Shown in pieces: positions 8,644 to 19,036 of a DNA stretch of 64,000 nucleotides (positions within the stretch are counted from its first letter, which is position 1; each line of letters starts with the position of its first letter). The notes under the pieces were generated by a model, which made no database searches, was not told the origin of the DNA, and was given only the letters and a program-made list of their open reading frames with translations. The position numbers were made by a program, and so were the translations under genes. The stretch is from Nitrososphaerota archaeon (GTDB taxonomy: Archaea; Thermoproteota; Nitrososphaeria; Nitrososphaerales; Nitrosopumilaceae), in contig JAPOVD010000001.1 of the NCBI GenBank assembly GCA_026708305.1, forward strand, positions 159,497 to 223,496. Direction: 5' to 3'.

Positions 8644-9378
8644 TTATACAAATAAGTTTTCATTACGTTTTCTCAAAATGTCTTGAATGTTATTTTTAGA
8701 ATTGTGATTAAATTTATAATTACGTAATATAGCTGCAGGGCAATTATTAATTTTTCCCATTACTAGCTCAGCAGCAGAGCAAATTTCATCAACTATTGCG
8801 ATAGATGTGACACGTAAAGGTTTCTTATAAACATCTTTTGTTCCAATATAATCTATTAACAATTCAATACCAGATACACCAATAGCAAAATCTGTTTGCC
8901 CTAATCTAAATGGTCTGCCAAATGTATCAGAAATAATTACTGCAATTTTTTTTTTGGTTAATTTAAAAATCTGTTCACGGATAAATCTAGCAGATTTATC
9001 TGCATCTATTGGCAGTAATGTAACATAACCTTGTCTCACATTACTTTCATCTACTCCCGCATTAGCACATATAAATCCATGTTCAGTTTCGACTATAATT
9101 ACACCATTATACATTCTGATGATCTTTTTTGATTCTTTCATAATCACTTCAATTATTCTTGGATCTTTATCATATTCCAACGCAATGCCAATTGACAATA
9201 TTGATGGTTTAACAGTAGATAATTTAATCAGCCTACCTTCTTGTTTTGAAATAATTTTCTGCGAGATAACCAACACATCGTTAGTCTTAATTTTAATATT
9301 TTTAGAAATCAGATAATCTATTATAGTATAATCAATAGTGATTTCATTTTCAATATGAATTGGTATTATTTTCAACAT
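8644..9378 (-). CDS. cofE: Coenzyme F420-0:L-glutamate ligase
   Basis: A 244-aa CofE of typical archaeal length. Recognisable segments are DVLVISQKIISKQEGRL, IIVETEHGFICANAGVDESN, PIDADKSARFIREQI and ISDTFGRPFRLGQTDFAIG. The enzyme adds gamma-linked glutamates to F420-0 using GTP. The gene sits 7 bp after the SerB-like phosphatase gene on the same strand, probably in one transcript. F420 would serve enzymes such as the luciferase-like oxidoreductase at 56102-57193. Confidence 0.95.
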   Translation of the reverse strand: MLKIIPIHIENEITIDYTIIDYLISKNIKIKTNDVLVISQKIISKQEGRLIKLSTVKPSILSIGIALEYDKDPRIIEVIMKESKKIIRMYNGVIIVETEHGFICANAGVDESNVRQGYVTLLPIDADKSARFIREQIFKLTKKKIAVIISDTFGRPFRLGQTDFAIGVSGIELLIDYIGTKDVYKKPLRVTSIAIVDEICSAAELVMGKINNCPAAILRNYKFNHNSKNNIQDILRKRNENLFV

Positions 9379-9385
9379 AAAAACA

Positions 9386-10033
9386 TCAAGCTTTTTCTAC
9401 TGCTAAATCTAAGCTATAATGACTATTTATCAGGTTAATTATTTGTGTTAGATCTTTTTCTTCCAAATATGCGTCTGCCATACATTTAACAGAATCCTGA
9501 GCGCAGAATGCTATTCCAAATCCACATAAATCAAATAGTGTCAAATCATTAGCTCCATCAACCACAATAACTACATCTTTTTTTTGTTGTCTCCATTCAT
9601 CAACTTTAATCTTTGCACATTTAGCTTTATTAGAATCGACATTGATTTTTACTTCATCCAATAAACCATTAGTAAATATTAATTCATTAGAAAATACATA
9701 ATCTAAATTTAGTTCTTGTTTTAATCTATTTGTCATTATGGTAAATCCTCCTGTTACAGCCATTAATTTCCATCCAGCATTTTTGAGTGTTTTACAAACT
9801 AATTTAGCTCCATCCATTATTGGTAATGAGTTTGCTACCTCTTGGCAAGTATCATAACTTAATCCTCTTAATAATTCAATTCTAGATCTTAAACCATATT
9901 CCCAATCTATCTTTCCAGATATGCCTTTTTTTGTTATGTTCCAAATTTCCTTTTCTTTATTAACTTTTTCGGCCAAAAGTGGCAAATACTCAGCATCAAA
10001 TAAAACTCCTTCAACATCAAAAATTGCAAGCAA
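9386..10033 (-). CDS. HAD-family phosphatase, phosphoserine phosphatase-like
   Basis: A 215-aa HAD subfamily IB protein. Motif I is FDVEGVLFDAE with Asp6 as nucleophile but Glu where many HAD phosphatases have the second Asp; this DVEG form is common in archaeal SerB-like proteins. Motif II is AVTGGFT and motif III VDGANDLTLFD. It would hydrolyse phosphoserine to serine, feeding cysteine synthesis and one-carbon metabolism, though related phosphatases act on other phosphates. It is first in the minus-strand run serB-like, cofE, PHP. Confidence 0.8.
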   Translation of the reverse strand: MLAIFDVEGVLFDAEYLPLLAEKVNKEKEIWNITKKGISGKIDWEYGLRSRIELLRGLSYDTCQEVANSLPIMDGAKLVCKTLKNAGWKLMAVTGGFTIMTNRLKQELNLDYVFSNELIFTNGLLDEVKINVDSNKAKCAKIKVDEWRQQKKDVVIVVDGANDLTLFDLCGFGIAFCAQDSVKCMADAYLEEKDLTQIINLINSHYSLDLAVEKA

Positions 10034-10135
10034 TTGATTTCTAAATTTAAAACATTAGATTGGCTTATAAATCTAAACTTCAATATATGAATAAATTACA
10101 TTAGTTTTATATGATATTAACAAATATTTTGAATA

Positions 10136-10435
10136 ATGGATGAGTTGGAACATAAATATAAGGTTGAAATTAAAAAATCTACAAAACCTCAAAAATTATC
10201 TAAATCAACAAAAGAAGATTTAAAAAGTTGTGACATGATTAATGAAAAAGGAAAAATCAAGATAACTGGAATCAGTAACAAAATACTAAAAGTCATGAAA
10301 CAAGAATTTGTGACATGTCCAGTATTGAAAAGAGATGTTCATTTTATACAATGTTTTATATGTCCAAATTTTCAAAGTAGAATAATGGGAAAAGTGTTAT
10401 GTAAAGGCGAATCATTAAGTGTTACAAAAAATTAA
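10136..10435 (+). CDS. Small Cys-containing protein, function unknown
   Basis: A 99-aa protein. The N-terminal 50 residues are Lys-rich and probably flexible. The C-terminal half contains VTCPVLKRDVHFIQCFICPNF and ends with VLCKG, giving four cysteines (C-x13-C-x2-C plus one) that could bind zinc or an iron-sulfur cluster. It lies ~100 bp from the SerB-like gene and 60 bp before proS. I do not recognise the family. Confidence 0.7.
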   Translation: MDELEHKYKVEIKKSTKPQKLSKSTKEDLKSCDMINEKGKIKITGISNKILKVMKQEFVTCPVLKRDVHFIQCFICPNFQSRIMGKVLCKGESLSVTKN

Positions 10436-10495
10436 AACACTCAATATTAAGTTTATAACTAAAGTAAAAATTTAAAACAAAATTAAAGACCATAA

Positions 10496-11926
10496 TTGAT
10501 CAAAAGTAACCACATAAAATTCAAAAAAGCTAATAACTTTAGTGACTGGTATGTAGAAATTTTAATAAAATCTGAATTTGTAGACTATTCTCCAATAAAA
10601 GGATTTATGGTATTAAGACCTAATGGATATGAAATTTGGGAATTTTTACAGGACATAATAAATAAAAAACTCAAAAAATCTGGTCATCGTAATGCATTTT
10701 TACCCATTTTAATACCAGAAAACCTTCTGGTGAAAGAGAAAAATCATTTTAATGGTTTCAATCCAGAAGTATTTTGGGTTTCTAAATATGGAAACTCAAA
10801 CAAACTTGCATTGAGACCAACTTCAGAAACTTTGGCGTATTTTTTTTATTCTAAATGGATAAAAAGTTGGAGAGATCTACCGTTAAAATTAAATTTTTGG
10901 AATACAGCATTACGAGCTGAAATTAAGAGTACAAAACCATTTTTACGTACATCAGAATTTTTATGGCAAGAAGGTCATACAGCACATGCAACTCAAAAAG
11001 AAGCTGAAAACGAAGTTTATGACATATTATTCATGTATAAAAATATTATTGAAAATGAACTAGCTATTCCAGTAATTATAGGCAAAAAAACAAATAAAGA
11101 AAAATTTGTTGGTGCAGTATACACAACTGCATTAGAATCTATAATGCCTGATGGGAAATCATTACAGATGGGCACATCACATTTGTTAGGACAAAATTTT
11201 TCTAAACCATTTAAAATAAAATTTTTGGATAAAAGCAATGTAGAAAATTATGTATGGCAGACCTCATGGGGAGTTTCATGGAGATTAATAGGCGCAATGA
11301 TAATGATACACGGAGACGATAAAGGAATTATTTTACCTCCAAGAATATCGCCTATTCAAGTGATAATCATACCAATTTATTATTCTTTACAAGAACTTGA
11401 AAAAATTCTTGCAGTTGCAAATAAAATTCAAAATGCATTAGTTAACAAAAATGTACGTATAGAAATAGATAAACGAGATAATGTTACTCCAGGGTTTAAA
11501 TTTAATTATTGGGAGCTAAGAGGAATACCATTAAGAATAGAAATTGGACCAAGTGATATGAACAAACAAAAATTTGTTTTGGTAAATAGATATACAAAAG
11601 AAAAAAAATGTATGAATATCAATGAATTAGATGAGATAGTCAATATACTAGAAACAATCCAAAATGCAATGTTTAATTATGTCAAAAAAAGCATTAATGA
11701 AAAAATAGTTGAGGTTAAAAATTATGAACAATTTAAAATACATATCAAAAATGGAAAATCTGTTATGGCACCATTATGCAAAAATGAATTATGTGAAATG
11801 AAAATAAAACAAGAAACAAATGCTGATGTACGTGTAATTACATTTAATAAAACAAATTCAAGTAAGAAATGCATATATTGCAATTCTCGATGTAGTGAAT
11901 GGTCATTATTTGGTCATGGATATTGA
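10496..11926 (+). CDS. proS: Prolyl-tRNA synthetase, archaeal/eukaryotic type
   Basis: A 476-aa class II synthetase lacking the bacterial editing insertion. Motif 2 is around RPTSETLAYFFYSKW, motif 3 region ending GIPLRIEIGPSDM, and the protein ends in ...SLFGHGY, a C-terminal Tyr being characteristic of this type. The C-terminal Zn-binding-like domain includes KKCIYCNSRCSEW. It charges tRNA-Pro in the cytoplasm. The start is TTG at 10496; no better ATG lies before FSDWYVEIL. Confidence 0.95.
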   Translation: MIKSNHIKFKKANNFSDWYVEILIKSEFVDYSPIKGFMVLRPNGYEIWEFLQDIINKKLKKSGHRNAFLPILIPENLLVKEKNHFNGFNPEVFWVSKYGNSNKLALRPTSETLAYFFYSKWIKSWRDLPLKLNFWNTALRAEIKSTKPFLRTSEFLWQEGHTAHATQKEAENEVYDILFMYKNIIENELAIPVIIGKKTNKEKFVGAVYTTALESIMPDGKSLQMGTSHLLGQNFSKPFKIKFLDKSNVENYVWQTSWGVSWRLIGAMIMIHGDDKGIILPPRISPIQVIIIPIYYSLQELEKILAVANKIQNALVNKNVRIEIDKRDNVTPGFKFNYWELRGIPLRIEIGPSDMNKQKFVLVNRYTKEKKCMNINELDEIVNILETIQNAMFNYVKKSINEKIVEVKNYEQFKIHIKNGKSVMAPLCKNELCEMKIKQETNADVRVITFNKTNSSKKCIYCNSRCSEWSLFGHGY

Positions 11927-11958
11927 TTTTTATTTAGATTATATCAAAATAACTATAG

Positions 11959-13242
11959 ATGTTAAATAATATCATTATGGATTTCGTCAAAACTAGGAAA
12001 CGAACATTAGCTCTAGTAAAACACTTGGAAAATGATGATTTTGTAGTACAACCAACTAATTATATAAGTCCAATAAAATGGCATATTGGTCATGTAAGTT
12101 GGATGTATGAAGTGATTTTAAAAAAATTAGATCCACATTATATTTTTCATTCTAATGAATACGTGAAATATTTTAACTCATACTATCAAGGAATTACCGC
12201 ACCTTATGAAAAAATGTCTAGAGGTATTTTTTCTCGTCCTACAACAAAACAAATTTTTAAATATTTTCATATTATTACAAAAAAAATAATTTCAATTATA
12301 AACAAAAATGATGTAGATATCACGTTGCTACGACTTGCTATTAATCACGAATACCAACATCAGGAATTAATGATTTATGATTTACAATATATATTATCCA
12401 ATTTATATAAACCGTTTAAAAAAACAAATTTACAATCACCATATATGAAGATAAAATCAAAAATGATAAAAATAAGTTCTGGTATTTATAATTTAGGCCA
12501 TAATAGTACAAAATTTTCTTATGATGTAGAAAAGCCAGAACATAAAGTTTACCTAGAAGATTACAAAATTTGTATTTTTCCAGTTACTAATGGAGAATAC
12601 ATGAAATTTATCGAAGATGGAGGATACAATGATTACAAATATTGGCTAGCTGATGGGTGGAAAACTGTACAAGAAAATAATTGGGAAGCACCAATGTATT
12701 GGAAAAAAGATAACAAGCATGATAAATGGATCAAACAAGATTTTATTGGAAAAAGAATAATAAACCAACATGAGCCAGTTTCAAATGTCAGTTTTTATGA
12801 AGCTGATGCATATTGTAGATGGTATGGAAAAAGATTACCTACAGAAGCTGAGTGGGAAAAAGCTTCATGCTGGAATGAAAAAAAATGTCAAAAAACAATG
12901 TTTCCATGGGGAAATACAATATCTACTAAATTTGCAAATATATTAGAGTCATATTTATGGAAATGCACCGAAATTGGAAGCTATCCAGATGGAAAAAGCC
13001 CGTATGGATGTTATCAGATGATTGGTGATGTTTGGGAATGGACATCATCAGAATTCACTAAATATCCAGGATTCAAAAGTGAATTCAAGGAATACAATGA
13101 TAAATGGTTCACCAATCAAAAAGTGTTAAGAGGCGGATCCTTTGCAACTCCGAAAGATTCTATCCGATGTAGCTATAGAAATTTTTTTAGATTGGATGAA
13201 AGATGGTTATTTGCAGGATTTAGATGCGCAGAAGATATTTAA
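11959..13242 (+). CDS. egtB: Ergothioneine biosynthesis protein EgtB (sulfoxide synthase)
   Basis: A 427-aa protein with an N-terminal DinB-like helical domain and a C-terminal formylglycine-generating-enzyme/SUMF1 fold. The likely iron ligands are in KWHIGHVSW (His42/45 region) and NHEYQHQE (His130, His134). The C-terminal half has GEYMKFIEDGGY, RLPTEAEWEKA, GDVWEWTSSEF and LRGGSFATP. EgtB oxidatively joins a cysteine thiol to trimethylhistidine. It faces egtD tail to tail with 1 bp between stops, and no egtE-type lyase is nearby. Presence of both enzymes makes the assignment firm over other FGE-like proteins. Confidence 0.92.
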   Translation: MLNNIIMDFVKTRKRTLALVKHLENDDFVVQPTNYISPIKWHIGHVSWMYEVILKKLDPHYIFHSNEYVKYFNSYYQGITAPYEKMSRGIFSRPTTKQIFKYFHIITKKIISIINKNDVDITLLRLAINHEYQHQELMIYDLQYILSNLYKPFKKTNLQSPYMKIKSKMIKISSGIYNLGHNSTKFSYDVEKPEHKVYLEDYKICIFPVTNGEYMKFIEDGGYNDYKYWLADGWKTVQENNWEAPMYWKKDNKHDKWIKQDFIGKRIINQHEPVSNVSFYEADAYCRWYGKRLPTEAEWEKASCWNEKKCQKTMFPWGNTISTKFANILESYLWKCTEIGSYPDGKSPYGCYQMIGDVWEWTSSEFTKYPGFKSEFKEYNDKWFTNQKVLRGGSFATPKDSIRCSYRNFFRLDERWLFAGFRCAEDI

Positions 13243-13243
13243 A

Positions 13244-14257
13244 TTATTTTGATACTAATATTAACGCATAAAGTTTATTTTTGTCACATTGTATTGTCTT
13301 TAACTTTAAATTGGAATTTTGTATCAAATGCTTTATTTTATCAATAGTATATTTATAAGAATACTCTGTCATTATTAATTCGTCTTTATGGAAATTAATT
13401 AGACAATTGTCATGTTCAACAGTTTGATTTATAGTAGAACGTAAATACATTTCAATTCTTTGTTCTATTTCGTTATACTTAACTCCATGTTTAAATTTGT
13501 CAACATCGAAATTTGTTCCTATTAATTTATTTATGTTGGTCAAAATATTAAGATTAAACGCAGCTGTAAAATTACTTGAGTCATTATATGCTCTTAATAA
13601 TGTTTGTTTTTCTTTAACTAAATCCAATCCTAACAAAAATAGGTCATTAACATTAAGCATTTTTTTTATAGAATTTAAGAAGTTTTGACCTTCACTATAA
13701 TTAAAATTACCAAAACTCGATCCTAAAAAAAATACAAGCTTACGATCAGATGCATTGTTATAATCAATTAAATTAAATGCGTCTTGATAGTCAGATACTA
13801 TAGCTGAAACATATAAATTCGAATACTTATTTTGTAATTTGATAGAATTTGTTATTATCACATCAGATATGTCTATTGGAAAGTATTCTAAAGTATTTTG
13901 TTTTTTAAATATATCTAAGATTATTTCAGTTTTTATTGAATCACCACTACCAAGTTCAACTAATTGAAATTTACCTTGAATATATTTAGTAGCTTGTTTT
14001 GCAAAATTATTTAAAATTTCAATTTCAGCTCGTGTTAAATAATATTCATCAGTCTTACAAATTTCATTAAACAGTTTTTGTCCAACATCATTATAAAAAA
14101 ATTTTGGCGAAATAAATTTTGGTTTCTGTTTTAATCCATATAAAGCTTCAACAGCAAAATTTTGTGAAATATTTTGTTTATATTTAATAATATATAATTT
14201 ATCATTCAATGTAATAGTTTTGTAACCGAATTTACGTATTAAATCATGATCTAACAT
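13244..14257 (-). CDS. egtD: L-histidine N-alpha-methyltransferase EgtD
   Basis: A 337-aa SAM-dependent methyltransferase. The SAM-binding loop is FQLVELGSGDSIKTEIIL at ~95-112, preceded by ICKTDEYYLTRAEIEIL, characteristic of the EgtD family. FFLGSSFGNF and a C-terminal EYSYKY segment also fit. It trimethylates histidine to hercynine, the EgtB substrate. It is convergent with egtB rather than in one operon, so coordinated expression would need two promoters. Confidence 0.93.
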   Translation of the reverse strand: MLDHDLIRKFGYKTITLNDKLYIIKYKQNISQNFAVEALYGLKQKPKFISPKFFYNDVGQKLFNEICKTDEYYLTRAEIEILNNFAKQATKYIQGKFQLVELGSGDSIKTEIILDIFKKQNTLEYFPIDISDVIITNSIKLQNKYSNLYVSAIVSDYQDAFNLIDYNNASDRKLVFFLGSSFGNFNYSEGQNFLNSIKKMLNVNDLFLLGLDLVKEKQTLLRAYNDSSNFTAAFNLNILTNINKLIGTNFDVDKFKHGVKYNEIEQRIEMYLRSTINQTVEHDNCLINFHKDELIMTEYSYKYTIDKIKHLIQNSNLKLKTIQCDKNKLYALILVSK

Positions 14258-14315
14258 TTAAAATACGTTCTTTAATTTATTAATAAATTTATTGAATAAT
14301 AATAAAAAACAAAAC

Positions 14316-17300
14316 TTATTTAGCAATCGTAGGTTTTTTGTAGACAACTACTTGCGAAGTTCCATCTTTTGGATATACACCATAAATTAGATTTGCTTTT
14401 TCAATAAGGCTGTCTTTTAATGACACCATAATAAATTGACTTCCACATGAGCGTTCTTTTATAATATGTGACAGTTGTTTTGAGTTAGGCGCATCTAAAT
14501 GTGCATCAATTTCGTCAAATAGATAAAACGAAGATGATTTTAATTTTTGTAAAGCTAGAATGAAAACTATAGCTGCAAGGGTTTTTTCACCGCCACTTAT
14601 TGATGCAGTATCACGTTTCGGTTTGTTTGGAAATTGGACTAAATAAGAAACCCCACTTGAAAATATGTTGTCTTCATTTTGTAGTTCTAGCCATGCAAAT
14701 CCACTTGTCATTTTAGAAAAAATTAGTTTTATTTCTTTATCTACTATATCAAATGCGTGCAAAAAAGTTTGCCTTTTTTCTTTTTCTATTGATTCAATAA
14801 ATTGAACTATTGAATTTCTTTCTTTTTCTAATTCATTTTTACGATTAGACATAGATCTATAACCTTGAGAAATTTCTACGTATGAATCAGTAGCCTTGGC
14901 ATTAATTTGTAATAAATTTTTTTCTAAATTTAGTTGATTTATGATTGGTTCTACATCAAACAATTCAACCTCATTATAATGTGACTGGTACTTTAGTAAA
15001 TTAACACTTAATTTATTTCCAATTTTTTGAAGCTCAAAAATATCTCGATCTAACGAGTCAATTTTTCGTTCTAATTTGTTAATTTGTCTTAAAATTAATT
15101 GCTCATCTTTAATGAAATTTGATAAATAGTTATCAAATTCTGTAATTTTTGAAAAAAACGACGATGAACTTGAAATTATGTTTTGCTCATTTTGTCTTAG
15201 GCATATCAATACCTGTTGCGTTTTATATTTTTGATTTTTTAATTCTGATATCCTAGCCAAATATGATGATTTATTACAAACCAAAGAATTTTTTTCATTT
15301 TCAAGAATAATAATTTTGGAAGCAGTTGTTTTAAATGCTGAGATAATATTAGCTAAATGTAGGGTTTTTTTACTGTATTCATCAGATAAATTATTTTGTT
15401 GTGTAGTTAAATGAGATTTATACTTTGTTATTTTATTCAAACTAACTTTAACATCATCATAAGCTAGTTCTACATCAAGTTTTTGAATTTGTTGCGCTTC
15501 CATTTTAAGTTTATCAATTTCCAAAATTAATTTTCGTATTTGAAATGCTATATTATTTTTTTCTATTGTCAATGCGAATAAATTTTTATCAGTATTTGAA
15601 ACAGTATTACTGAGATTATTAATTTTAGGTAATAAATCTATGTAGTATGTTGTCATGTTACTTAAACCTAATTGATAATTAGATAATTGTTTTTGATTTT
15701 TTATTATAAAATTACTAACATTATTCATGTTGGATTCCAAATTTGAAATTAATTTTTGCAATGTTAAAATGTACTTATTGAGAGTCGATGTAGATGAACC
15801 AATAGTAATTATTTTTTCAAGATTGAATAATTTAGAATTACCATCTATTATAGCAATTTTACCATTGTTAAAATATTCACCATTCATAGTAACTGCCTTG
15901 TAGCCATTTCTAGATAATTCTAATGCATCTTCTTGTGTATGCGTAATAATAAATTTTCCAAATAAAAATTTTTTTAGATTATTTAATTTGAAATCACATT
16001 TAACAAATTCATCAAGTATGCCAACAATTTGAACTTTTGGTAAAGTCAACTTGTTTTGTTTGTTAATACAGTCTAAGGGTATTATTTGTAAGCGCGGTAA
16101 GTTTTCAGAATAAATAGTTTTTGAAATGTCCAATAATGTTTTAAAGTCTCTTACAACTACGATCTTCATCCAATTACTACACGTCGCTAAAACTGCTCGC
16201 TCATATTTTGGATCCCAATGAAATAAATCCTTAACAATTCCTACTATTTTAGATCGATCTAGTTTTTTTTCTGTTAATTTTGCAAATGTATAATCCTCAT
16301 GCAAGATTTTCTTTAAAACATTGATTCGAGTTTCATATTTGGACATGATAGTATTTGATAGTTTAATTATTGATGTTAAATCAATTAATTTATTTTTTAA
16401 TTCAATATATTTAGCTTGATTATTTTTTATATTTAGTTTAATTTGTTCCACTTTTTTTCTATGTGATGAGGTTATTAAATTTAGTCTTTTTTGTAATGAC
16501 TTTAGTCGATCTATTTGTTTTAATATATTTAACTTTTTTTTGTTATCTGCAATTAGTTTATTTTCTATAAATTTATAATTTAATTCAACTTTTGTAAGTT
16601 GTAAATTTATTTTGTTAGCTTTATCATCAAGTTCTTTTGTTTGATTATCAGAAATAATTTTTTTATTATTTAATAGGTTTTGACGATTTATTAAATTAGA
16701 AATTTGTGAATTTGTATTTTGAATTTTATTTTCAAATTTTTTTTTTTCTATTCGTATTTTACGTATTGAGCCAGATGTTATTTTCATTTTGTTATGTAAA
16801 TGTTTTTTTTCTATATGAAGTTGTGATATTTGATTTATAGTATCTGGAAGCTTATTGTCTATTGTTTTTAATTGTTTTGTATCAAATATAATTTCGCTAT
16901 TTATTTTTTCAAATTTTTGTATTGTATTTTGTAATTCGTTATCAATTGATTTTTTTTCTACATTATAATTTTTAATGTTCATCATGAGTTTTGATTTTTC
17001 TGTTTTAATATTATTAATTTGTGTTTTTAATTTTTGATATTTTACTTCTAAATTAGATTTTTTTTCTAATATAATTTGTTTTGATTTTTTATTATCAGTT
17101 ATAACATTTTGAATATATTTTAGTTTATTTGCCATTTTTATAGAATTAAATTTGTTTATTTCTTGTTCGAGAAATTCATAACGATTTTTTAAATTCATTT
17201 CTGCTTCTAATTCATTGATTCGTTTTTTTATTTCATTCATACGTACCAATGATATCTCTAATTTGTGATCTGCTTCTTCTAATTGCTTTAGTGCGTGTTC

Positions 17301-17828
17301 TTTTTTGTCATCAAAATATGATAATCCTATCAAATCTTCAATTGCAATTCTTTTTTCATCCGATGAAAATTCTGAAATTCTAGTGATGGTGCCTTGTTGA
17401 ATAGCATTTAATTGAGTTAAGCTTAGATTAGCTACATCTAGCAAATCTAAAAATTTTGTTCTAGTTATTTTTTTATTATTAATATAATATGTACTTTCAC
17501 CATTAATATCTAATTCTCTTGTGGATGTTACTATGTTTGATTCCAATGGTATTTTTCGATCAGAATTATCAAAATGTATACGTGCGCGTGCTATTCGTAT
17601 ACCATGTTTATTTTTGTTTACATCATGAATTAATGAAGATAATTTATCAACTCTCATCATTTTAGGTTTGTTTTCTCCGAGTGCAAAAATTATTGCATCT
17701 AGTATATTACTTTTTCCAGAACCATTTGGTCCTAAAATTGAGATTAATCCTTGCTTTAAATGTATAACAGTGTTTTTAAAACCAAATGACTTGAATCCAG
17801 CTATTTCAAGTTTACTGATGTAAACCAA
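14316..17828 (-). CDS. smc: Chromosome segregation ATPase SMC
   Basis: An 1170-aa SMC protein of full length. Walker A GPNGSGKSN at 33-41, long coiled-coil arms around a hinge at ~500-650 (segment near VGIVKDLFHWDPKYERAVL), ABC signature SISGGEKTLAA near 1085 and Walker B FYLFDEIDAHLD near 1115. The dimer embraces DNA and compacts or segregates the chromosome. No scpA/scpB partner is adjacent in this window. The coiled-coil arms are very rich in Asn, Lys and Ile, following the AT-rich codon bias. Confidence 0.97.
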   Translation of the reverse strand: MVYISKLEIAGFKSFGFKNTVIHLKQGLISILGPNGSGKSNILDAIIFALGENKPKMMRVDKLSSLIHDVNKNKHGIRIARARIHFDNSDRKIPLESNIVTSTRELDINGESTYYINNKKITRTKFLDLLDVANLSLTQLNAIQQGTITRISEFSSDEKRIAIEDLIGLSYFDDKKEHALKQLEEADHKLEISLVRMNEIKKRINELEAEMNLKNRYEFLEQEINKFNSIKMANKLKYIQNVITDNKKSKQIILEKKSNLEVKYQKLKTQINNIKTEKSKLMMNIKNYNVEKKSIDNELQNTIQKFEKINSEIIFDTKQLKTIDNKLPDTINQISQLHIEKKHLHNKMKITSGSIRKIRIEKKKFENKIQNTNSQISNLINRQNLLNNKKIISDNQTKELDDKANKINLQLTKVELNYKFIENKLIADNKKKLNILKQIDRLKSLQKRLNLITSSHRKKVEQIKLNIKNNQAKYIELKNKLIDLTSIIKLSNTIMSKYETRINVLKKILHEDYTFAKLTEKKLDRSKIVGIVKDLFHWDPKYERAVLATCSNWMKIVVVRDFKTLLDISKTIYSENLPRLQIIPLDCINKQNKLTLPKVQIVGILDEFVKCDFKLNNLKKFLFGKFIITHTQEDALELSRNGYKAVTMNGEYFNNGKIAIIDGNSKLFNLEKIITIGSSTSTLNKYILTLQKLISNLESNMNNVSNFIIKNQKQLSNYQLGLSNMTTYYIDLLPKINNLSNTVSNTDKNLFALTIEKNNIAFQIRKLILEIDKLKMEAQQIQKLDVELAYDDVKVSLNKITKYKSHLTTQQNNLSDEYSKKTLHLANIISAFKTTASKIIILENEKNSLVCNKSSYLARISELKNQKYKTQQVLICLRQNEQNIISSSSSFFSKITEFDNYLSNFIKDEQLILRQINKLERKIDSLDRDIFELQKIGNKLSVNLLKYQSHYNEVELFDVEPIINQLNLEKNLLQINAKATDSYVEISQGYRSMSNRKNELEKERNSIVQFIESIEKEKRQTFLHAFDIVDKEIKLIFSKMTSGFAWLELQNEDNIFSSGVSYLVQFPNKPKRDTASISGGEKTLAAIVFILALQKLKSSSFYLFDEIDAHLDAPNSKQLSHIIKERSCGSQFIMVSLKDSLIEKANLIYGVYPKDGTSQVVVYKKPTIAK

Positions 17829-17886
17829 TTTAAAAATAATAAAATTTATTTGGTTATAAAGTTGGTTATTTTTTATTTAATTTTAA

Positions 17887-18984
17887 TTATTTAACATTAT
17901 CAATAAAGTGTTGCAAATAAATTACTGCGTCATGATCACTTAACTGTTTTGGAGGATGCTTCATCAAGTACGCACATGCTGGTAAAATAGGGCCTCCAAT
18001 TTTTCTATCTAATGATAGTTTAGCCAATCTTATTGCATCAACAACAATGCCAGCAGAATTTGCTTTATCATCAACCTTAAGTTGAGTTTCAATAGTATAT
18101 GGAATGTTTGCCCATTGGTTCCCAACAATTCTTAGAAACATGATTTTATTATTTTCTAGGAATGGTATATAGTCAGATGGACCAACATGGATTTTATCTT
18201 CATGTAGTTCTTCATCCAATTGACTTTGTACGCTTTCAGTTTTTGAAATTTTCTTACTTTTCAATCGTTCATATTCTCTCATATTCAAGAAATCAGTATT
18301 GCCGCCAACATTAAGTTGGTACATGTTCTGAATTTTGGTTCCTCTGTCATTACATAATTTAGCTAGTGTTCTGTGTAATATAGTTGCGCCTATTTGTCCT
18401 TTTATATCATCACCAATTATTGGAATGTTTTTTTTGATAAATTTTTGTGCCCATTTTTCATCAGATGCTATGAATGATGGAACACAATTTATAAAAGCAA
18501 TATTTGTATCCAAACATAGTTGAGCCCAAAATTTAGTAGCTTGATCAGAGCCAACTGGTAAATATGAAACAAGTATTTCGGTTTTAGTTTGTTTAAGAGC
18601 TTTTTTAATTTCTTTAGTAAGCAAATTTAACGATTTAAAGTTTTCTGTTGGTTTAACTTTATCTTTAACCCATTTACCTACACCGTCTAAAATTGGAGAT
18701 TGATATACAATAGAATCCATATGTGGCATTTTGCTGCGAGGAATCCAATTAACAAGGTTAGGATTTTGATAAATTGCATCTTTTAAACTTTTGTTAATTT
18801 TATTTTTTCCAACATCAAATCCAATTACAAAATCAATATCGAAAATAGAATAGTTTTGTATTTTTTCATGAATTACTCCTGTAATTTGGTTTTTTGTTTT
18901 TTTATAATATTCAATTCCTTGTAATAATGCAGAAAAACAATTACCAACACCGATTATACCTACACGAATCCGATTTGTCAACAT
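17887..18984 (-). CDS. Myo-inositol-1-phosphate synthase
   Basis: A 365-aa protein starting with a Rossmann motif VGIIGVGNCFSALLQGIEYY and including SYLPVGSDQATKFWAQ, FINCVPSFIASD and GDDIKGQIGATILHRTLAKL. These are diagnostic of inositol-3-phosphate synthases, which convert glucose-6-phosphate to inositol-1-phosphate using NAD. In archaea the product is used for inositol phospholipids or solutes. Length matches the short archaeal/actinobacterial type. It is the next minus-strand gene after smc, 58 bp away. Confidence 0.95.
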   Translation of the reverse strand: MLTNRIRVGIIGVGNCFSALLQGIEYYKKTKNQITGVIHEKIQNYSIFDIDFVIGFDVGKNKINKSLKDAIYQNPNLVNWIPRSKMPHMDSIVYQSPILDGVGKWVKDKVKPTENFKSLNLLTKEIKKALKQTKTEILVSYLPVGSDQATKFWAQLCLDTNIAFINCVPSFIASDEKWAQKFIKKNIPIIGDDIKGQIGATILHRTLAKLCNDRGTKIQNMYQLNVGGNTDFLNMREYERLKSKKISKTESVQSQLDEELHEDKIHVGPSDYIPFLENNKIMFLRIVGNQWANIPYTIETQLKVDDKANSAGIVVDAIRLAKLSLDRKIGGPILPACAYLMKHPPKQLSDHDAVIYLQHFIDNVK

Positions 18985-19036
18985 TATAAATTAATTTATG
19001 TGTTTAAAAGTATGTATGTAAAATTTTATATGATTA

